DNA of 64,000 bases from Gammaproteobacteria bacterium (GCA_029880545.1 JAOUOD010000007.1:5001-69000); one strand, 5' to 3'. Shown: positions 22,431-37,713, numbered from the stretch's first letter. The notes: a model not told the origin generated them from the sequence alone. Program-made: numbers and translations.

Positions 22431-25400
22431 ATGAAAGATCTTTTCAATCTGTTCAAGCAACCCGGCAAACCGGAAGACTTTGATGTCATTCGCATTGGTT
22501 TGCCATCACCAGAGAAGATCCGTTCCTGGTCATTTGGCGAGGTCAAGAAGCCTGAGACCATCAATTATCGTACGTTCAAGCCGGAACGTGACGGCCTGTT
22601 CTGCGCCAAGATTTTCGGCCCGGTAAAGGACTACGAATGCCTGTGTGGCAAGTACAAGCGCCTGAAGCATCGTGGCGTGATTTGTGAAAAGTGCGGCGTT
22701 GAAGTCACCCAGTCCAAGGTGCGTCGTGAGCGTATGGGCCATATTGAACTGGCCAGCCCGGTAGCCCATATCTGGTTCCTCAAATCACTGCCATCACGCA
22801 TGGGCCTCATGCTTGACATGACCTTGCGTGAAATCGAGCGCGTACTCTATTTTGAAGCCTATGTCGTGGTAAACCCGGGCATGACCACGCTTGAGCCGCG
22901 CACGCTGCTGTCAGAAGAAGCCTATCTCAATGCGATCGAGGAATTCGGTGACGAATTCGACGCGCGCATGGGTGCCGAGGCGATTCGTGACCTGCTCAAG
23001 GACATTGAGCTGGAAGACGAGGCCAAGCAGCTGCGTGAAGAGCTGTCAGCAACCGGTTCCGAGACCAAGATCAAGAAATTCACCAAGCGCCTCAAGGTTC
23101 TCGAGGCGTTCATTCAGTCCGGCAACAAGCCGGAATGGATGATCATGGAAATCCTGCCGGTGCTACCACCCGAGCTACGCCCGCTGGTTCCGCTCGACGG
23201 TGGCCGTTTTGCCACATCAGATCTCAATGACTTGTATCGTCGCGTTATTAATCGAAACAATCGACTGAAGCGTCTGCTGGATCTTAATGCCCCGGACATC
23301 ATTGTCCGCAACGAAAAGCGCATGCTGCAGGAAGCGGTTGACGCACTGCTGGATAACGGTCGTCGCGGCAAGGCCATTACCGGCGCCAACAAGCGCCAGC
23401 TCAAGTCGCTGGCTGACATGATCAAGGGCAAGCAGGGACGTTTCCGTCAGAACCTGCTCGGCAAACGTGTTGACTACTCCGGTCGTTCCGTAATCGTGGT
23501 AGGTCCGACGCTCAAGCTGCACCAGTGTGGCCTGCCCAAGAAGATGGCGCTTGAACTGTTCAAGCCTTTTATCTTCGGCAAGCTCGAAGCGCGCGGCCTG
23601 GCGACCACTATCAAGGCCGCCAAGAAGATGGTTGAGTCTGAAACCGCTGAAGTCTGGGACGTTCTTGAAGAAGTGATTCGAGAGCACCCGGTGCTGTTGA
23701 ACCGCGCACCAACCCTGCATCGTCTCGGTATCCAGGCGTTTGAGCCGGTACTCATCGAAGGCAAGGCTATCCAGTTGCACCCGCTGGTTTGCGCGGCCTA
23801 TAACGCTGACTTTGACGGTGACCAGATGGCGGTACATATTCCGTTGTCGCTGGAAGCCCAGCTCGAGGCCCGTTCACTGATGATGTCGACCAACAACGTG
23901 TTGTCGCCGGCCAGTGGTGAGCCAATTATCGTGCCGTCACAGGACATCGTGCTTGGTTTGTACTACGCAACCCGCAAGCGCGTTAACGAAAAAGGTGAAG
24001 GCGGGGCATTTTCCGATGTGGCTGAAGTACAGCGTGCCTATGATTCAGGCTACCTGTCACTTCATGCTGCAGTAAAGGTTCGTATTCGTGAGCGCCTGTA
24101 CGATGACGAAGGCAATGTAGTTGAAACCACGAAGCTCTACGATACAACTGCCGGTCGGGCAATGCTGTCAGAACTGTTGCCGGTGGGCATGCCGTTTTCC
24201 GAGGTCAACCTTGATCTGAAGAAAAAGGCCATCTCGGCGCTTATCAACAACTGTTACCGCCGTGTTGGTCTGAAGGACACCGTTATTTTCGCAGATCGAT
24301 TGATGTATACCGGATTTGCTTATGCAACCCGCGCCGGTATTTCCATTGGTTCTGACGACATGATGACGCCGCCGGAAAAGGTGGACATTCTTGGTCATGC
24401 CGAGGACGAAGTAAAAGCGATCCAGAAACAGTACCAGTCTGGCTTGTTGACCGATGGTGAACGCTACAACAAGGTCGTTGATATCTGGACCCATACGTCC
24501 GAGCGTGTTGCCAAGTCGATGATGGATCAAATGGGGTCTGAGGATGCGACCGATGCCGAAGGTAACGCGGTCAAGCAGGATTCTTTCAACTCAATCTTTA
24601 TGATGGCGGATTCGGGCGCGCGAGGCAGTGTCGCCCAGATACGTCAGCTTGCCGGTATGCGTGGTTTGATGGCCAAGCCGGACGGCTCCATTATTGAAAC
24701 ACCTATTACTGCCAACTTCCGTGAAGGTCTGAACGTCTTGCAGTACTTCATCTCCACGCACGGTGCGCGCAAGGGTCTTGCCGATACTGCGCTGAAGACC
24801 GCCAACTCCGGTTACCTGACTCGTCGACTTGTTGACGTCTGCCAGGACCTGGTTGTAACCGAAGAAGACTGTGGCACGACTACCGGTGTCGTCAAGCAGG
24901 CCCTGGTAGAAGGCGGCGAAGTGGTCATTCCGCTGCGCGACCGAATCCTGGGTCGTGTTGTAATCGGCGATATCAAGGACCCGGCCGACAGCAAGACTGT
25001 GCTGGTAGAAGACGGCACCATGCTGGACGAAGCGCTGGTTTCGCTGCTGGAAGAAAAGAATATCGACCAGATTATTGCCCGCTCGCCGGTAACCTGCGAC
25101 ACCCGTTACGGCATTTGCTCCAAGTGTTATGGTCGCGACCTGGGTCGCGGACACCTGGTCAACCAGGGCGAGGCAGTGGGTGTAATCGCTGCCCAGTCAA
25201 TTGGTGAGCCCGGTACCCAGCTGACCATGCGTACGTTCCACATCGGTGGCGCGGCATCGCGAGCAGCCGCTATCAGTAATGTTGAAATCAAGACCAACGG
25301 TACGCTCAAGTTCAACAACATCAAGCAGGTTGAGCACGCCAGTGGTGCCGTGGTTGCCGTATCTCGTTCAAGCGAGCTGATCGTCCAGGACGAACACGGC

Positions 25401-26654
25401 CGTGATCGCGAGCGCTACAAGATTCCTTACGGCGCAACCATTACTGTCAGCGACGGCTCCTCGGTCAAGCCGGGCAACGTTGTTGCCAGCTGGGATCCGC
25501 ATACCCACCCGATTATTACCGAACTCGCCGGCAAGGTTCAGTTTACCGACATGGTTGAGGGTGTAACGGTGAACAAGCAGACCGACGAGCTGACCGGGCT
25601 GTCCACCTACGTCGTTATGGACGCCAAGCAGCAGCGCGGCGGCAAGGATGTGAAACCGATTATCGGCCTGGTCGATGATAATGGTGACGAAGTCATGATT
25701 CCTGGCACCAAGATCCCGGCCAAGTACAACTTGCCGGCCGGTGCCATTGTGACCGTTGAGAACAATCAGAAAGTTGGCACAGGTGACGTACTGGCCCGTA
25801 TTCCGCAGGAAAGCTCCAAGACCCGTGATATCACTGGCGGTCTGCCGCGTGTAGCCGAGCTGTTCGAGGCACGCAAACCGAAAGATGCGGCGATCCTGGC
25901 CGAAGTATCGGGTGTGGTTTCATTTGGCAAAGAGACCAAGGGCAAGGTTCGACTGGTAATTACTGACAAGGATGGTGTCGACAATGAGTACCTTATCGCC
26001 AAGGGTCGCCATATTTCCGTGTTCGAGGGTGAATCCATCGAGCAGGGGGACACCATTGTGGAAGGCTCACCTGTGGCCAGCGATATTCTGCGTCTGCTGG
26101 GAACCGAAGCGCTCACCAATTATATAGTTGACGAAATCCAGGACGTTTACCGCCTGCAGGGTGTAAAGATCAATGACAAGCATATCGAAGTCATTATCCG
26201 TCAGATGTTGCGCAAGGTAATCATCCTGGATCCGGGCGATACCCTGTTCCTGCCGGGCGAGCAGGTTGAGCGGGCCCGCCTGCTGGAAGCCAATGATAGT
26301 ACTGCTACCGAAGGCAAACGCCCGGCCGAGTACGAGCGTCAATTGCTGGGCATTACCAAAGCCTCCTTGTCGACCGAGTCATTCATCTCCGCGGCATCGT
26401 TCCAGGAAACCACCCGGGTTCTGACCGAGGCAGCAATCAACGGCAAACGGGATTCCCTCCGTGGACTGAAGGAAAATGTCATTGTCGGTCGTCTGATTCC
26501 GGCGGGGACAGGTCTTGCCCATCACCAGGATCGTCAGCGCAAGCGTCAGGATGCGATTGATGAGGCCCAGGCGCTGGAGAATGCACTGTCAATCAATCTC
26601 AGTTCCATCGGGACCACAGAAGGCGGGGATTCCGATGAGGCGGCAAACGCCTAA
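22431..26654 (+). CDS. rpoC: RNA polymerase subunit beta'
   Basis: 1407 aa. The N-terminal zinc site is [20 protein letters not shown] (about 70-89), the catalytic Mg motif NADFDGD is near 459, and the second zinc site includes [11 protein letters not shown] near 889. The rudder, bridge helix ([20 protein letters not shown], near 785) and trigger loop are intact. No terminator follows; a new promoter for the str genes begins 16 nt after the stop. Confidence 0.98.
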   Translation: MKDLFNLFKQPGKPEDFDVIRIGLPSPEKIRSWSFGEVKKPETINYRTFKPERDGLFCAKIFGPVKDYECLCGKYKRLKHRGVICEKCGVEVTQSKVRRERMGHIELASPVAHIWFLKSLPSRMGLMLDMTLREIERVLYFEAYVVVNPGMTTLEPRTLLSEEAYLNAIEEFGDEFDARMGAEAIRDLLKDIELEDEAKQLREELSATGSETKIKKFTKRLKVLEAFIQSGNKPEWMIMEILPVLPPELRPLVPLDGGRFATSDLNDLYRRVINRNNRLKRLLDLNAPDIIVRNEKRMLQEAVDALLDNGRRGKAITGANKRQLKSLADMIKGKQGRFRQNLLGKRVDYSGRSVIVVGPTLKLHQCGLPKKMALELFKPFIFGKLEARGLATTIKAAKKMVESETAEVWDVLEEVIREHPVLLNRAPTLHRLGIQAFEPVLIEGKAIQLHPLVCAAYNADFDGDQMAVHIPLSLEAQLEARSLMMSTNNVLSPASGEPIIVPSQDIVLGLYYATRKRVNEKGEGGAFSDVAEVQRAYDSGYLSLHAAVKVRIRERLYDDEGNVVETTKLYDTTAGRAMLSELLPVGMPFSEVNLDLKKKAISALINNCYRRVGLKDTVIFADRLMYTGFAYATRAGISIGSDDMMTPPEKVDILGHAEDEVKAIQKQYQSGLLTDGERYNKVVDIWTHTSERVAKSMMDQMGSEDATDAEGNAVKQDSFNSIFMMADSGARGSVAQIRQLAGMRGLMAKPDGSIIETPITANFREGLNVLQYFISTHGARKGLADTALKTANSGYLTRRLVDVCQDLVVTEEDCGTTTGVVKQALVEGGEVVIPLRDRILGRVVIGDIKDPADSKTVLVEDGTMLDEALVSLLEEKNIDQIIARSPVTCDTRYGICSKCYGRDLGRGHLVNQGEAVGVIAAQSIGEPGTQLTMRTFHIGGAASRAAAISNVEIKTNGTLKFNNIKQVEHASGAVVAVSRSSELIVQDEHGRDRERYKIPYGATITVSDGSSVKPGNVVASWDPHTHPIITELAGKVQFTDMVEGVTVNKQTDELTGLSTYVVMDAKQQRGGKDVKPIIGLVDDNGDEVMIPGTKIPAKYNLPAGAIVTVENNQKVGTGDVLARIPQESSKTRDITGGLPRVAELFEARKPKDAAILAEVSGVVSFGKETKGKVRLVITDKDGVDNEYLIAKGRHISVFEGESIEQGDTIVEGSPVASDILRLLGTEALTNYIVDEIQDVYRLQGVKINDKHIEVIIRQMLRKVIILDPGDTLFLPGEQVERARLLEANDSTATEGKRPAEYERQLLGITKASLSTESFISAASFQETTRVLTEAAINGKRDSLRGLKENVIVGRLIPAGTGLAHHQDRQRKRQDAIDEAQALENALSINLSSIGTTEGGDSDEAANA

Positions 26655-26669
26655 ATCGCCCCGAAATAC

Positions 26670-26698
26670 TTGACACAACGGGGGTGCGGTCATAGAAT
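26670..26698 (+). promoter_or_regulatory. Sigma70 promoter of the str operon
   Basis: TTGACA and TAGAAT are separated by exactly 17 nt and lie about 65 nt ahead of rpsL. The GC-rich stretch after the -10 (CGCGCCCC) again looks like a stringent-control discriminator. It may feed transcription through the whole rpsL-to-rpmJ run. Confidence 0.85.
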
Positions 26699-26765
26699 CG
26701 CGCCCCACCTGACGGGTCAGCCTAATACGCTGGCCTGTTGTTTTTGTTTATGGCTGGAGTGATCA

Positions 26766-27140
26766 ATGCCGACTATTAACCAATTAGTCCGTAAACCGCG
26801 CAAGCGGGATGCGAAAAAGTCCAACGTCCCGGCACTGGAGGCCTGTCCCCAGAAGCGTGGAGTGTGCACTCGTGTGTATACCACGACTCCGAAAAAGCCG
26901 AACTCGGCTTTGCGTAAGGTGGCACGTGTGCGACTGACCAATGGTTACGAGGTTTCAACCTATATCGGTGGTGAGGGTCACAACCTGCAGGAGCACTCTG
27001 TGGTGCTCATCCGCGGTGGCCGTGTGAAAGACTTGCCGGGTGTGCGTTATCACACCGTGCGTGGCGCATTGGATACCTCTGGCGTGAGTGATCGTCGCCA
27101 GGGTCGATCCAAGTACGGCGCCAAACGACCCAAGTCCTAA
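26766..27140 (+). CDS. rpsL: Ribosomal protein S12
   Basis: 124 aa. [18 protein letters not shown] has the wild-type lysine linked to streptomycin sensitivity, and [17 protein letters not shown] has the Asp that is methylthiolated by RimO. S12 monitors codon-anticodon pairing at the decoding site. First gene of the str operon. Confidence 0.98.
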   Translation: MPTINQLVRKPRKRDAKKSNVPALEACPQKRGVCTRVYTTTPKKPNSALRKVARVRLTNGYEVSTYIGGEGHNLQEHSVVLIRGGRVKDLPGVRYHTVRGALDTSGVSDRRQGRSKYGAKRPKS

Positions 27141-27164
27141 TCACACAGAAAAATTAACCGGAAG

Positions 27165-27192
27165 CGCCGCGTTTAGTCAAACGCGGCGTTTT
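27165..27192 (+). terminator. Terminator-like hairpin between rpsL and rpsG
   Basis: CGCCGCGTTT, loop AGTC, AAACGCGGCG, then TTTT: a perfect ten-pair stem with a short T run. In E. coli this gap is the S7 repressor-binding site. Here it may attenuate rpsG-fusA-tuf relative to rpsL, or form part of an S7 target. Confidence 0.6.
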
Positions 27193-27263
27193 GCGTCCCT
27201 AAGAAGCCTGATCGGTAGCTGCCAGGGACTGTTGAAAACGTAAACTTAGAGCGAAGCAAGGCT

Positions 27264-27734
27264 ATGCCTAGAAGAAGAGAAGTACCAAAACGCCAGGTTC
27301 TGCCAGACCCGAAGTTTGGTAGTGAGAAACTGGCCAAGTTCATGAATGTGGTCATGCTCGACGGCAAGAAATCTGTCGCCGAAAAGATCGTCTATGGCGC
27401 GCTGGATCTGGTTGCGGAACGTACCAAGAAAGATCCGATGGAAATCTTCGACGTCGCCCTGGAAAACATTAGTCCAGTTGTGGAAGTAAAGAGCCGTCGC
27501 GTCGGTGGCGCGACCTATCAGGTTCCCGTGGAAGTGCGTCCGAACCGCCGTATGGCCCTGGCCATGCGCTGGCTAGTCGATGCTGCGCGTAACCGCTCTG
27601 AAAAATCCATGGGCCAACGCCTGGCTGGAGAGCTGTCAGAAGCAGCTGAAAAGCGCGGCAATGCCTTCAAGAAGCGCGAAGATGTGCATCGTATGGCAGA
27701 AGCCAACAAGGCTTTCTCGCATTATCGCTGGTAA
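27264..27734 (+). CDS. rpsG: Ribosomal protein S7
   Basis: 156 aa. Opens [18 protein letters not shown] and contains [16 protein letters not shown] and the beta-hairpin for the exit site. S7 nucleates folding of the 16S 3' domain and in E. coli represses the str mRNA. fusA follows after 30 nt. Confidence 0.97.
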   Translation: MPRRREVPKRQVLPDPKFGSEKLAKFMNVVMLDGKKSVAEKIVYGALDLVAERTKKDPMEIFDVALENISPVVEVKSRRVGGATYQVPVEVRPNRRMALAMRWLVDAARNRSEKSMGQRLAGELSEAAEKRGNAFKKREDVHRMAEANKAFSHYRW

Positions 27735-27764
27735 GCAAGAATTTAGAGCAGAGGACAAGCAGTC

Positions 27765-29864
<2,100 letters not shown>

Positions 29865-29919
29865 CGCGATCGGGTAATGGTTTAACGTTTTATACAAGAT
29901 ACAGAACGAGGCTCCCAAG

Positions 29920-31110
<1,191 letters not shown>

Positions 31111-31115
31111 TTGAG

Positions 31116-31427
31116 ATGACGAACCAGAAGATTCGAATTCGGCTGAAAGCCTACGATCACCGCCTGATCGACCGTTCCGCTTCAGAAATCGTGGAAACGG
31201 CCAAACGTACCGGCGCCATGGTCAAGGGCCCGATCCCTTTGCCAACTCGCATTGAGCGTTTCACGCTGCTGAGCTCTCCGCATGTCAACAAGAGTGCTCG
31301 AGACCAGTATGAAATTCGTACGCACAAGCGAATCATGGACATCATTGAGCCGACCGATAAAACGGTCGACGCGCTGATGAAACTGGATCTGGCTGCCGGC
31401 GTCGATGTAGAGATCAAGCTTAACTAA
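31116..31427 (+). CDS. rpsJ: Ribosomal protein S10
   Basis: 103 aa, [19 protein letters not shown] start. S10 is part of the 30S head and, as NusE, binds NusB and NusG in antitermination. The start lies 5 nt after tuf, so no room exists for the S10 promoter and L4-controlled leader that separate these genes in E. coli; expression must be by read-through from str and probably by reinitiation. Confidence 0.97.
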   Translation: MTNQKIRIRLKAYDHRLIDRSASEIVETAKRTGAMVKGPIPLPTRIERFTLLSSPHVNKSARDQYEIRTHKRIMDIIEPTDKTVDALMKLDLAAGVDVEIKLN

Positions 31428-31470
31428 TTTGTTGTTAAGCCAAACAGGTAGTTTAAAAAGGTAACGTGAC

Positions 31471-32124
31471 ATGGCACTTGGAATAATTGGCCGCAAACTG
31501 GGAATGACTCGCGTCTATGCCGAAGACGGCACTGCGACTCCCGTCACTGTTCTTGAAGTCACGCCTAACCGCGTAACGCAGGTCAAGAAACTTGAAAAAG
31601 ATGGATACCGTGCCGTCCAGGTGACCGTCGGTAACCGCCGTCCCGGTCGTGTGACCAAGGCGATGGCTGGGCATTTTGCCAAGGCAGGCGTCGAAGCCGG
31701 GCGAATGGTCAGCGAATTTCGCCTGACTGATGGCGAAGGTGAAGAGCTGGCAGCCGGTGGCGAATTGAAAGTAGACATGTTCCAGGCCGGACAGAAAGTT
31801 GATGTCCAGGGTACATCTATCGGTAAGGGTTTTGCCGGTGTTATCAAGCGCCACCATTTCGGCGGTGGTCGTGCATCACACGGTAACTCGTTGAGTCATC
31901 GCGCCCCGGGTTCTATTGGTCAATGCCAGGATCCCGGCCGCGTGTTCAAGAACAAGAAGATGGCAGGGCAAATGGGTAACGTCGTACGTACCCAGCAGAA
32001 TCTGGAAATTGTTCAGATTGATGCGGAAAAGAATTTGATGTTGGTGAAGGGCTCTATTCCGGGCTCAAAAGGCGCCGATGTTATTGTCAAGCCTTCGGTG
32101 AAGGCCGTGAGTGCAAGTGAATAA
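31471..32124 (+). CDS. rplC: Ribosomal protein L3
   Basis: 217 aa. Opens [20 protein letters not shown]; the central [20 protein letters not shown] extension reaches the peptidyl transferase centre, and the Gln in [11 protein letters not shown] fits the PrmB methylation site. An early assembly protein of the 50S subunit. Confidence 0.97.
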   Translation: MALGIIGRKLGMTRVYAEDGTATPVTVLEVTPNRVTQVKKLEKDGYRAVQVTVGNRRPGRVTKAMAGHFAKAGVEAGRMVSEFRLTDGEGEELAAGGELKVDMFQAGQKVDVQGTSIGKGFAGVIKRHHFGGGRASHGNSLSHRAPGSIGQCQDPGRVFKNKKMAGQMGNVVRTQQNLEIVQIDAEKNLMLVKGSIPGSKGADVIVKPSVKAVSASE

Positions 32125-32134
32125 GGACTGGGCA

Positions 32135-32758
32135 ATGAAACTCAGTGTAATGAAAGATGGCGGCGCAAAAACGGCGGATATGGATGTATCCGATGTGGTG
32201 TTTGGCGCTGCATTTAATGAAGACCTGGTTCACCAGATCGTGATTGCTTACCAGGCCAATGGCCGGCAGGGCAGTCGCGCTCAGAAGAATCGTTCTGCCG
32301 TAAGTGGCGGCGGCATCAAGCCATGGCGCCAGAAAGGCACAGGCCGGGCACGCGCCGGTACTATCCGTAGTCCAATATGGCGCGGTGGTGGCAAGGTGTT
32401 CCCGTCTTCACCGGATGAAAACTTTTCGCAGAAAGTGAACAAAAAGGTACACCGTGCCGGTATGCGTTCGATTCTGTCCGAGCTGGCTCGCCTGGAGCGC
32501 CTGGTTGCTGTTGAAGACATGGCTATGGCTGCACCGAAAACCCGCGAACTGGCCGGAAAGCTCGCAGCAATGAAGGCGGAAAAGAGCGTATTGATTGTTA
32601 CCGAGACTGAAGACCGCAACCTGGTCCTGTCCGCGCGCAACCTGCCTTATGTCAGCGTTTGCGTAGCGTCGGCGATTAACCCGGTTAACCTGGTAGGCCA
32701 TGAACAAATTATCATGACCACCGGAGCGGTGAAGCGTTGCGAGGAGATGCTGGCATGA
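32135..32758 (+). CDS. rplD: Ribosomal protein L4
   Basis: 207 aa from the ATG that follows AAGGA (32123-32127) at normal spacing; a longer GTG frame from 32111 overlaps rplC and adds residues foreign to L4. The exit-tunnel loop [18 protein letters not shown] is conserved. L4 lines the peptide tunnel and in E. coli represses the S10 operon. It overlaps rplW by 4 nt. Confidence 0.95.
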   Translation: MKLSVMKDGGAKTADMDVSDVVFGAAFNEDLVHQIVIAYQANGRQGSRAQKNRSAVSGGGIKPWRQKGTGRARAGTIRSPIWRGGGKVFPSSPDENFSQKVNKKVHRAGMRSILSELARLERLVAVEDMAMAAPKTRELAGKLAAMKAEKSVLIVTETEDRNLVLSARNLPYVSVCVASAINPVNLVGHEQIIMTTGAVKRCEEMLA

Positions 32759-33048
32759 AGGAAGAACAGGTCTACCAGGTAATTCTGGCACCGGTCATCT
32801 CTGAAAAATCCGCCCAGGCGGCGGACAAGCATGACCAGTATTGTTTCCGTGTACAGGAGACAGCAACCAAGCCGCAGATCAAACAAGCGGTGGAAAAGTT
32901 GTTCGATGTGAAGGTTAAATCCGTTCAGGTCAGCAATGTACGTGGAAAGATGAAGTACGGCCGCCATCCGGGCAAGCGCCCGAACTGGAAGAAGGCGTTC
33001 GTTCGCCTGCAAAGCGGCCAGGAAATCGATTTCATGGGAACAGGGTGA
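32755..33048 (+). CDS. rplW: Ribosomal protein L23
   Basis: 97 aa from the ATG overlapping the rplD stop (ATGA), with GAGGAG at 32740-32745 as ribosome site. VILAPVISEKSAQ and GRHPGKRPNWKKAFVRL are typical. L23 sits at the tunnel exit and docks trigger factor and SRP. Confidence 0.95.
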   Translation: MKEEQVYQVILAPVISEKSAQAADKHDQYCFRVQETATKPQIKQAVEKLFDVKVKSVQVSNVRGKMKYGRHPGKRPNWKKAFVRLQSGQEIDFMGTG

Positions 33049-33054
33049 TAGAAA

Positions 33055-33882
33055 ATGGCAGTCGTTAAGTTAAAACCGACTTCGGCCGGTCGCCGTGGAA
33101 CGGTACAGATCAAGGGTGATGGCCTGCACAAGGGCGCACCTTACGCGCCATTGGTTGAAAAGAAAGCTACGATTGATGGTCGTAACAATGCCGGTCGGGT
33201 AACCGTCCGCCACCGTGGGGGCGGCCACAAGCGCCACTATCGTGTTATTGATTTCAAGCGTAACAAGGACGGTATCCCGGCCCGTGTAGAACGCCTGGAA
33301 TACGATCCGAACCGAAGTGCGCATATTGCACTGGTTCTGTACGCAGATGGCGAACGTCGCTACATCATTGCACCGAAGGGTGTAAATGCCGGTGCGGAAA
33401 TTCTTTCCGGTCCGGAAGCACCGATCAAGCCAGGTTGCAACCTGCCGATCCGTAACATACCGGTTGGTAGCACGGTTCATTGCATTGAAATGAAACCGGG
33501 TAAGGGCGCGCAGTTGGCGCGTTCTGCCGGTGCCGGTGTTCAGCTGGTTGCACGGGAAGGCAGTTATGCCCAGGTTCGCCTGCGCTCCGGCGAAGTGCGC
33601 AGAATCCACGTTGATTGCCGCGCAACTATTGGCGAAGTGGGCAACTCGGAACACAGCCTGCGCAAGCTCGGTAAGGCCGGTGCAAAGCGTTGGCGCGGTA
33701 TTCGTCCGACTGTTCGCGGCGTTGCCATGAACCCGGTCGACCATCCACATGGTGGTGGTGAAGGCCGCACTTCCGGTGGCCGTCACCCGGTCTCACCGTG
33801 GGGTATGCCGACCAAGGGTTACAAGACTCGCGCTAACAAGAGAACGGACAAGATGATCGTTCGCCGCCGTAAACGTAAGTAA
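33055..33882 (+). CDS. rplB: Ribosomal protein L2
   Basis: 275 aa. The C-terminal [20 protein letters not shown] block contains the histidine close to the peptidyl transferase centre. L2 is needed for subunit association. Six bases separate it from rplW. Confidence 0.98.
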   Translation: MAVVKLKPTSAGRRGTVQIKGDGLHKGAPYAPLVEKKATIDGRNNAGRVTVRHRGGGHKRHYRVIDFKRNKDGIPARVERLEYDPNRSAHIALVLYADGERRYIIAPKGVNAGAEILSGPEAPIKPGCNLPIRNIPVGSTVHCIEMKPGKGAQLARSAGAGVQLVAREGSYAQVRLRSGEVRRIHVDCRATIGEVGNSEHSLRKLGKAGAKRWRGIRPTVRGVAMNPVDHPHGGGEGRTSGGRHPVSPWGMPTKGYKTRANKRTDKMIVRRRKRK

Positions 33883-33895
33883 AGAGGGTTAAATA

Positions 33896-34162
33896 GTGCC
33901 ACGTTCAGTACATAAGGGCCCCTTCGTCGACCATCACCTGATGGCGAAAGTGTTGAAAGCACAGGAAGAGAACAGTCGCAAGCCGATCAAGACCTGGTCG
34001 CGGCGCTCGACTGTACTGCCGGAATTTATCGGCCTGACCATTGCCGTGCATAACGGACGTCAGCATGTGCCTATCCTGGTCTCCGATAACATGGTTGGCC
34101 ACAAGCTGGGTGAATTTGTTCCTACGCGTACCTACAAGGGTCACGCGGCAGACAAGAAGTAA
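33896..34162 (+). CDS. rpsS: Ribosomal protein S19
   Basis: 88 aa from GTG, preceded by [20 protein letters not shown] and [19 protein letters not shown] are family signatures. S19 contacts A-site tRNA with S13 in the 30S head. Confidence 0.96.
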   Translation: MPRSVHKGPFVDHHLMAKVLKAQEENSRKPIKTWSRRSTVLPEFIGLTIAVHNGRQHVPILVSDNMVGHKLGEFVPTRTYKGHAADKK

Positions 34163-34177
34163 TAGAGAGTTACTACG

Positions 34178-34522
34178 ATGGAAGCGAAAGCCATTGCTAA
34201 AAATATCCGGACCTCGGCGCAAAAGGCGCGACTGGTCGCGGATCAGATTCGTGGACTGCCTGTAGACAAGGCGCTTGAATTGCTGCAGTTCAGTACCAAG
34301 AAGGCCGCGTTGCCAATTCGCAAGTGTCTCGAGTCTGCTATTGCCAATGCCGAACATAACGAAGGCGCGGACATAGATGAGCTGAAAGTCAGCCGAATTT
34401 GCGTTGACGAAGGTTCCGTCATGAAGCGTTGGCAAGCTCGTGCAAAGGGTCGTGGGGTACGAATTCTCAAACGTACCAGCCATATCAGCGTCACCGTTGG
34501 TGACAGCAAAGGGGGCAAATAA
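34178..34522 (+). CDS. rplV: Ribosomal protein L22
   Basis: 114 aa. [14 protein letters not shown] opens the globular domain, and the tunnel hairpin ends with [12 protein letters not shown]. It lines the peptide tunnel opposite L4. The final A of its TAA stop is the first base of the rpsC start (TAATG). Confidence 0.96.
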   Translation: MEAKAIAKNIRTSAQKARLVADQIRGLPVDKALELLQFSTKKAALPIRKCLESAIANAEHNEGADIDELKVSRICVDEGSVMKRWQARAKGRGVRILKRTSHISVTVGDSKGGK

Positions 34523-35205
34523 TGGGTCAGAAAGTACACCCGATTGGAATGCGGCTTGGCGTAGTCCGTGACTGGACTGCCAGATGGTATGCAGGCGGCA
34601 CCGACTTTGCGGACAACCTGATTACAGATCTGAAGCTGCGTGATTATCTTAAAGACAAGCTGAAAAACGCGGCAGTCAGCAAGATTCTTATTGATCGCCC
34701 TGCCCAGGAAAATATCAACGTAACGGTTCATACCGCGCGTCCCGGTATCGTCATCGGCAAGAAGGGTGAAGATATCGAGAAAATGCGCAAGGAGCTGAGT
34801 GCGTTTACCGGCCGCCAGGTTCATCTGTCGGTAGAAGAAGTGCGCAAGCCGGAACTGGATGCGCAACTGGTTGCCGAGAGCATTGCCCAGCAACTGGAAA
34901 AGCGTGTCATGTTCCGTCGCGCCATGAAGCGTGCCGTGCAGAACGCCATGCGTCTGCGCGCCGGTGGCGTCAAGGTTATGATCAGCGGTCGCCTGAACGG
35001 TGCAGAAATTGCCCGTACAGAATGGTATCGCGAAGGTCGTGTTCCGCTGCACACGCTGCGTGCGGATATCGACTATGGATTCGCCGAAGCAGCAACAACG
35101 TACGGCATCATTGGCATCAAGGTTTGGATTTTCAAGGGCGAGGTCTTTGATCGGGATGAAGCTGCTTCATTGGAAGCTGATTCCGGCAAAAAGGCCAGTG
35201 CCTGA
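34522..35205 (+). CDS. rpsC: Ribosomal protein S3
   Basis: 227 aa. The type II KH domain has [15 protein letters not shown], and the C-terminal domain has [16 protein letters not shown]3 guards the mRNA entry channel and helps helicase activity. It is coupled by a one-base overlap to rplV. Confidence 0.97.
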   Translation: MGQKVHPIGMRLGVVRDWTARWYAGGTDFADNLITDLKLRDYLKDKLKNAAVSKILIDRPAQENINVTVHTARPGIVIGKKGEDIEKMRKELSAFTGRQVHLSVEEVRKPELDAQLVAESIAQQLEKRVMFRRAMKRAVQNAMRLRAGGVKVMISGRLNGAEIARTEWYREGRVPLHTLRADIDYGFAEAATTYGIIGIKVWIFKGEVFDRDEAASLEADSGKKASA

Positions 35206-35224
35206 GATTTCGGAGTAAAGAGAG

Positions 35225-35635
35225 ATGTTACAACCGAAAAGAACAAAATTTCGCAAGGTGCAAAAAGGCCGTAACCGGGGCAATGCCCGCGGTACCAAGG
35301 TCAGCTTTGGCGAGTATGGTCTGAAAGCTACTACGCGTGGCCGCGTAACCGCGCGCCAGATCGAGGCTGCACGTCGTGCCATGACGCGTCACATCAAGCG
35401 TGGTGGTCGTATCTGGATTCGTATTTTCCCGGACAAGCCGATCTCCAAGAAGCCTCTTGAAGTTCGTATGGGTAAGGGCAAGGGTAACCCGGAGTACTGG
35501 GTATCCCAGGTCAAGCCAGGAGCAGTACTGTACGAGATGGAAGGCGTGACAGAAGAAATTGCACGCGAAGCGTTCCGTCTGGCTGCTGCCAAGTTGCCGG
35601 TACTTACAACATTTGTTTCTCGTCAGGTGGGCTAA
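35225..35635 (+). CDS. rplP: Ribosomal protein L16
   Basis: 136 aa. [19 protein letters not shown] start and [20 protein letters not shown] core. The conserved Arg of the hydroxylation-prone GKGKG region is retained. L16 positions A-site tRNA. rpmC starts on the next base after its stop. Confidence 0.97.
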   Translation: MLQPKRTKFRKVQKGRNRGNARGTKVSFGEYGLKATTRGRVTARQIEAARRAMTRHIKRGGRIWIRIFPDKPISKKPLEVRMGKGKGNPEYWVSQVKPGAVLYEMEGVTEEIAREAFRLAAAKLPVLTTFVSRQVG

Positions 35636-35836
35636 ATGAAGGCAAACAAGATTCGTGAGATGGATGCCACAGGCATGCAGAAAGAGCTGACAGCCCTGTA
35701 CAAGGAACAGTTTGCGCTGCGTATGCAAAATTCGACTGGCCAGCTGGCGCAGACATCACAGTTGAAACGGGTACGTCGCGATATTGCCCGCATTCGTACC
35801 GTTATGAATGAAAAGTCTAAAGGTGAATCGGCATGA
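35636..35836 (+). CDS. rpmC: Ribosomal protein L29
   Basis: 66 aa, a two-helix protein at the tunnel exit near L23. [20 protein letters not shown] is typical. It abuts rplP without a gap and overlaps rpsQ by 4 nt (ATGA). Confidence 0.95.
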   Translation: MKANKIREMDATGMQKELTALYKEQFALRMQNSTGQLAQTSQLKRVRRDIARIRTVMNEKSKGESA

Positions 35837-36099
35837 GTGAGCAAACACAAACTGCACGTTCAGTGACCGGTACCGTGGTCAGCAGCAAGATGGACAAGAG
35901 CATTGTCGTTGCTGTGGATCGGAAGGTGGCCCACCCGCTGTACAAGAAGTTTATTAGCCAGCGTACCAAGCTTCACGCTCATGATGAAAATAATGAGTGC
36001 GGAGAGGGTGATGTTGTAATGATTGAAGAGTGTCGTCCGCTGTCCAAAACCAAGTCCTGGAGACTGGTCAAGGTGGTTGAGAAGGCAGTGAAGGTATAG
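35833..36099 (+). CDS. rpsQ: Ribosomal protein S17
   Basis: 88 aa OB-fold protein. [19 protein letters not shown] and [20 protein letters not shown] are signatures. It binds the 5' domain of 16S rRNA early in assembly. Confidence 0.96.
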   Translation: MSEQTQTARSVTGTVVSSKMDKSIVVAVDRKVAHPLYKKFISQRTKLHAHDENNECGEGDVVMIEECRPLSKTKSWRLVKVVEKAVKV

Positions 36100-36115
36100 A
36101 GCGGAGCCAGAAACC

Positions 36116-36484
36116 ATGATTCAGATGCAAAGCACGCTGACTGTGGCTGATAACAGTGGCGCTAAAAAAGTTCAGTGTATTAAGGTTCTGGGCGGTTCCA
36201 AGCGTCGCTATGCCGGTATCGGCGATATCATCAAGGTCAGTATCAAGGAAGCGATCCCGCGTGGTCGTGTGAAAAAGGGCGATGTGTACAACGCCGTTAT
36301 CGTTCGCACCAAGAAGGGCGTGCGCCGCAATGATGGCTCTGTAATTCGCTTTGATAACAATTCTGCTGTTTTGCTGAACCAGGCACTGCAGCCGATTGGA
36401 ACACGTATTTTCGGCCCGGTTACCCGTGAACTGCGCTCTGAAAATTTCATGAAAATCATTTCGCTGGCCCCCGAGGTCCTTTAA
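36116..36484 (+). CDS. rplN: Ribosomal protein L14
   Basis: 122 aa. [19 protein letters not shown] and the [19 protein letters not shown] block are conserved. It contributes to bridges between subunits and is the binding site of the silencing factor RsfS. First gene of the spc group. Confidence 0.97.
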   Translation: MIQMQSTLTVADNSGAKKVQCIKVLGGSKRRYAGIGDIIKVSIKEAIPRGRVKKGDVYNAVIVRTKKGVRRNDGSVIRFDNNSAVLLNQALQPIGTRIFGPVTRELRSENFMKIISLAPEVL

Positions 36485-36499
36485 AAGCGGTGGATGACA

Positions 36500-36817
36500 A
36501 TGGCCAAGATTAGAAAAGGCGACAAAGTCGTAGTGCTGACAGGCAAGGACAAGGGCAAGCAAGGCTCTGTTCTTCGTGTTCTGGATGACAACCGTGTATT
36601 GGTTGAGAAGATCAACATGATCACCCGGCACGTAAGACCGAATCCGAATCAGGGTGTAACCGGCGGGCGCGTTGAACAGGAAGCGCCGCTGCAGATTTCC
36701 AATGTAGCATTGGTAAATCCGGCCACAGGCAAGGCCGATCGTGTCGGTTACAAGATCCTGGAAGATGGCAAAAAGGTTCGTTACTTCAAGAGTAACGGCG
36801 AAGTTGCAGACGTTTAA
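36500..36817 (+). CDS. rplX: Ribosomal protein L24
   Basis: 105 aa. The KOW motif reads [18 protein letters not shown]. The second of two nearby ATGs is chosen ([10 protein letters not shown]), since the first adds only two residues and overlaps the GGTGGA ribosome site; the other start cannot be excluded. L24 initiates 50S assembly. Confidence 0.95.
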   Translation: MAKIRKGDKVVVLTGKDKGKQGSVLRVLDDNRVLVEKINMITRHVRPNPNQGVTGGRVEQEAPLQISNVALVNPATGKADRVGYKILEDGKKVRYFKSNGEVADV

Positions 36818-36837
36818 GTTCGACAGGAACAAGAGCA

Positions 36838-37377
36838 ATGACTCGACTGGAACAGAAGTACAAAGAAGTGGTTGTGCCGGAGCTGATGAAAAAGTTCGGG
36901 TACAAAAACGTGATGGAAGTCCCGCGCATTACCAAGATCACCGTTAATATGGGTGTGGGTGGTGCAATGGCTGACAAGAAGCTGATTGAACATGCAACCG
37001 GTGACCTGGAAAAGATCGCCGGCCAGAAGCCTATTGTCACCTATGCCCGCAAGTCCGTTGCGGCATTCAAGGTGCGCGAAGGCTGGCCAATTGGTTGCAA
37101 GGTCACCATGCGTCGTGCACGCATGTATGAATTCCTGGATCGCCTGGTAAGCATCGCGATTCCGCGTATTCGCGATTTCCGTGGGCTGAACGGCAAATCT
37201 TTTGACGGTCGCGGAAACTATTCAATGGGTGTGCGTGAGCAGATTATTTTCCCGGAAATAGATTACGACAAGATTGATCAGGTTCGTGGAATGGATATCA
37301 CCATTACTACCACTGCACGCACCGACGAAGAAGGTCGCGCGTTGCTGGACGCGTTCAATTTCCCGATTAAGGGTTGA
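36838..37377 (+). CDS. rplE: Ribosomal protein L5
   Basis: 179 aa. [20 protein letters not shown] and [16 protein letters not shown] are conserved. L5 binds 5S rRNA and contacts P-site tRNA. Confidence 0.97.
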   Translation: MTRLEQKYKEVVVPELMKKFGYKNVMEVPRITKITVNMGVGGAMADKKLIEHATGDLEKIAGQKPIVTYARKSVAAFKVREGWPIGCKVTMRRARMYEFLDRLVSIAIPRIRDFRGLNGKSFDGRGNYSMGVREQIIFPEIDYDKIDQVRGMDITITTTARTDEEGRALLDAFNFPIKG

Positions 37378-37386
37378 GGAAAGAAG

Positions 37387-37692
37387 ATGGCAAAGAAATC
37401 CATGGTCATGCGTGACGAGAAGCGAAAGGCAATATCTGCCAAGTACGCTTCCAGGCGTACAGAACTGAAGGCAAAGATCAAAAGCCCCAATACTTCGGTA
37501 GAGGAGCGCGATGCCGCCATTCTGTCATTGCAGAAGATGCCGCGTGATGCAAGTCGTTGCCGTATTCGCAATCGTTGCCGGATTACCGGAAGGCCGAGAG
37601 GCTACTACCGGAAGTTTGGTCTTTCCAGAAACCGCCTGCGCGAAGTACTGGATCGCGGAGAAGTGCCGGGCGCAGTGCGCTCGAGCTGGTAA
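37387..37692 (+). CDS. rpsN: Ribosomal protein S14, zinc-free long form
   Basis: 101 aa, the long form found in most Gammaproteobacteria. The C-terminal block [20 protein letters not shown] has only two cysteines instead of the CxxC pair of the zinc form. It lies in the 30S head near S3 and S10. Confidence 0.96.
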   Translation: MAKKSMVMRDEKRKAISAKYASRRTELKAKIKSPNTSVEERDAAILSLQKMPRDASRCRIRNRCRITGRPRGYYRKFGLSRNRLREVLDRGEVPGAVRSSW

Positions 37693-37713
37693 GGATAAGG
37701 CAGGTATAAAGCT

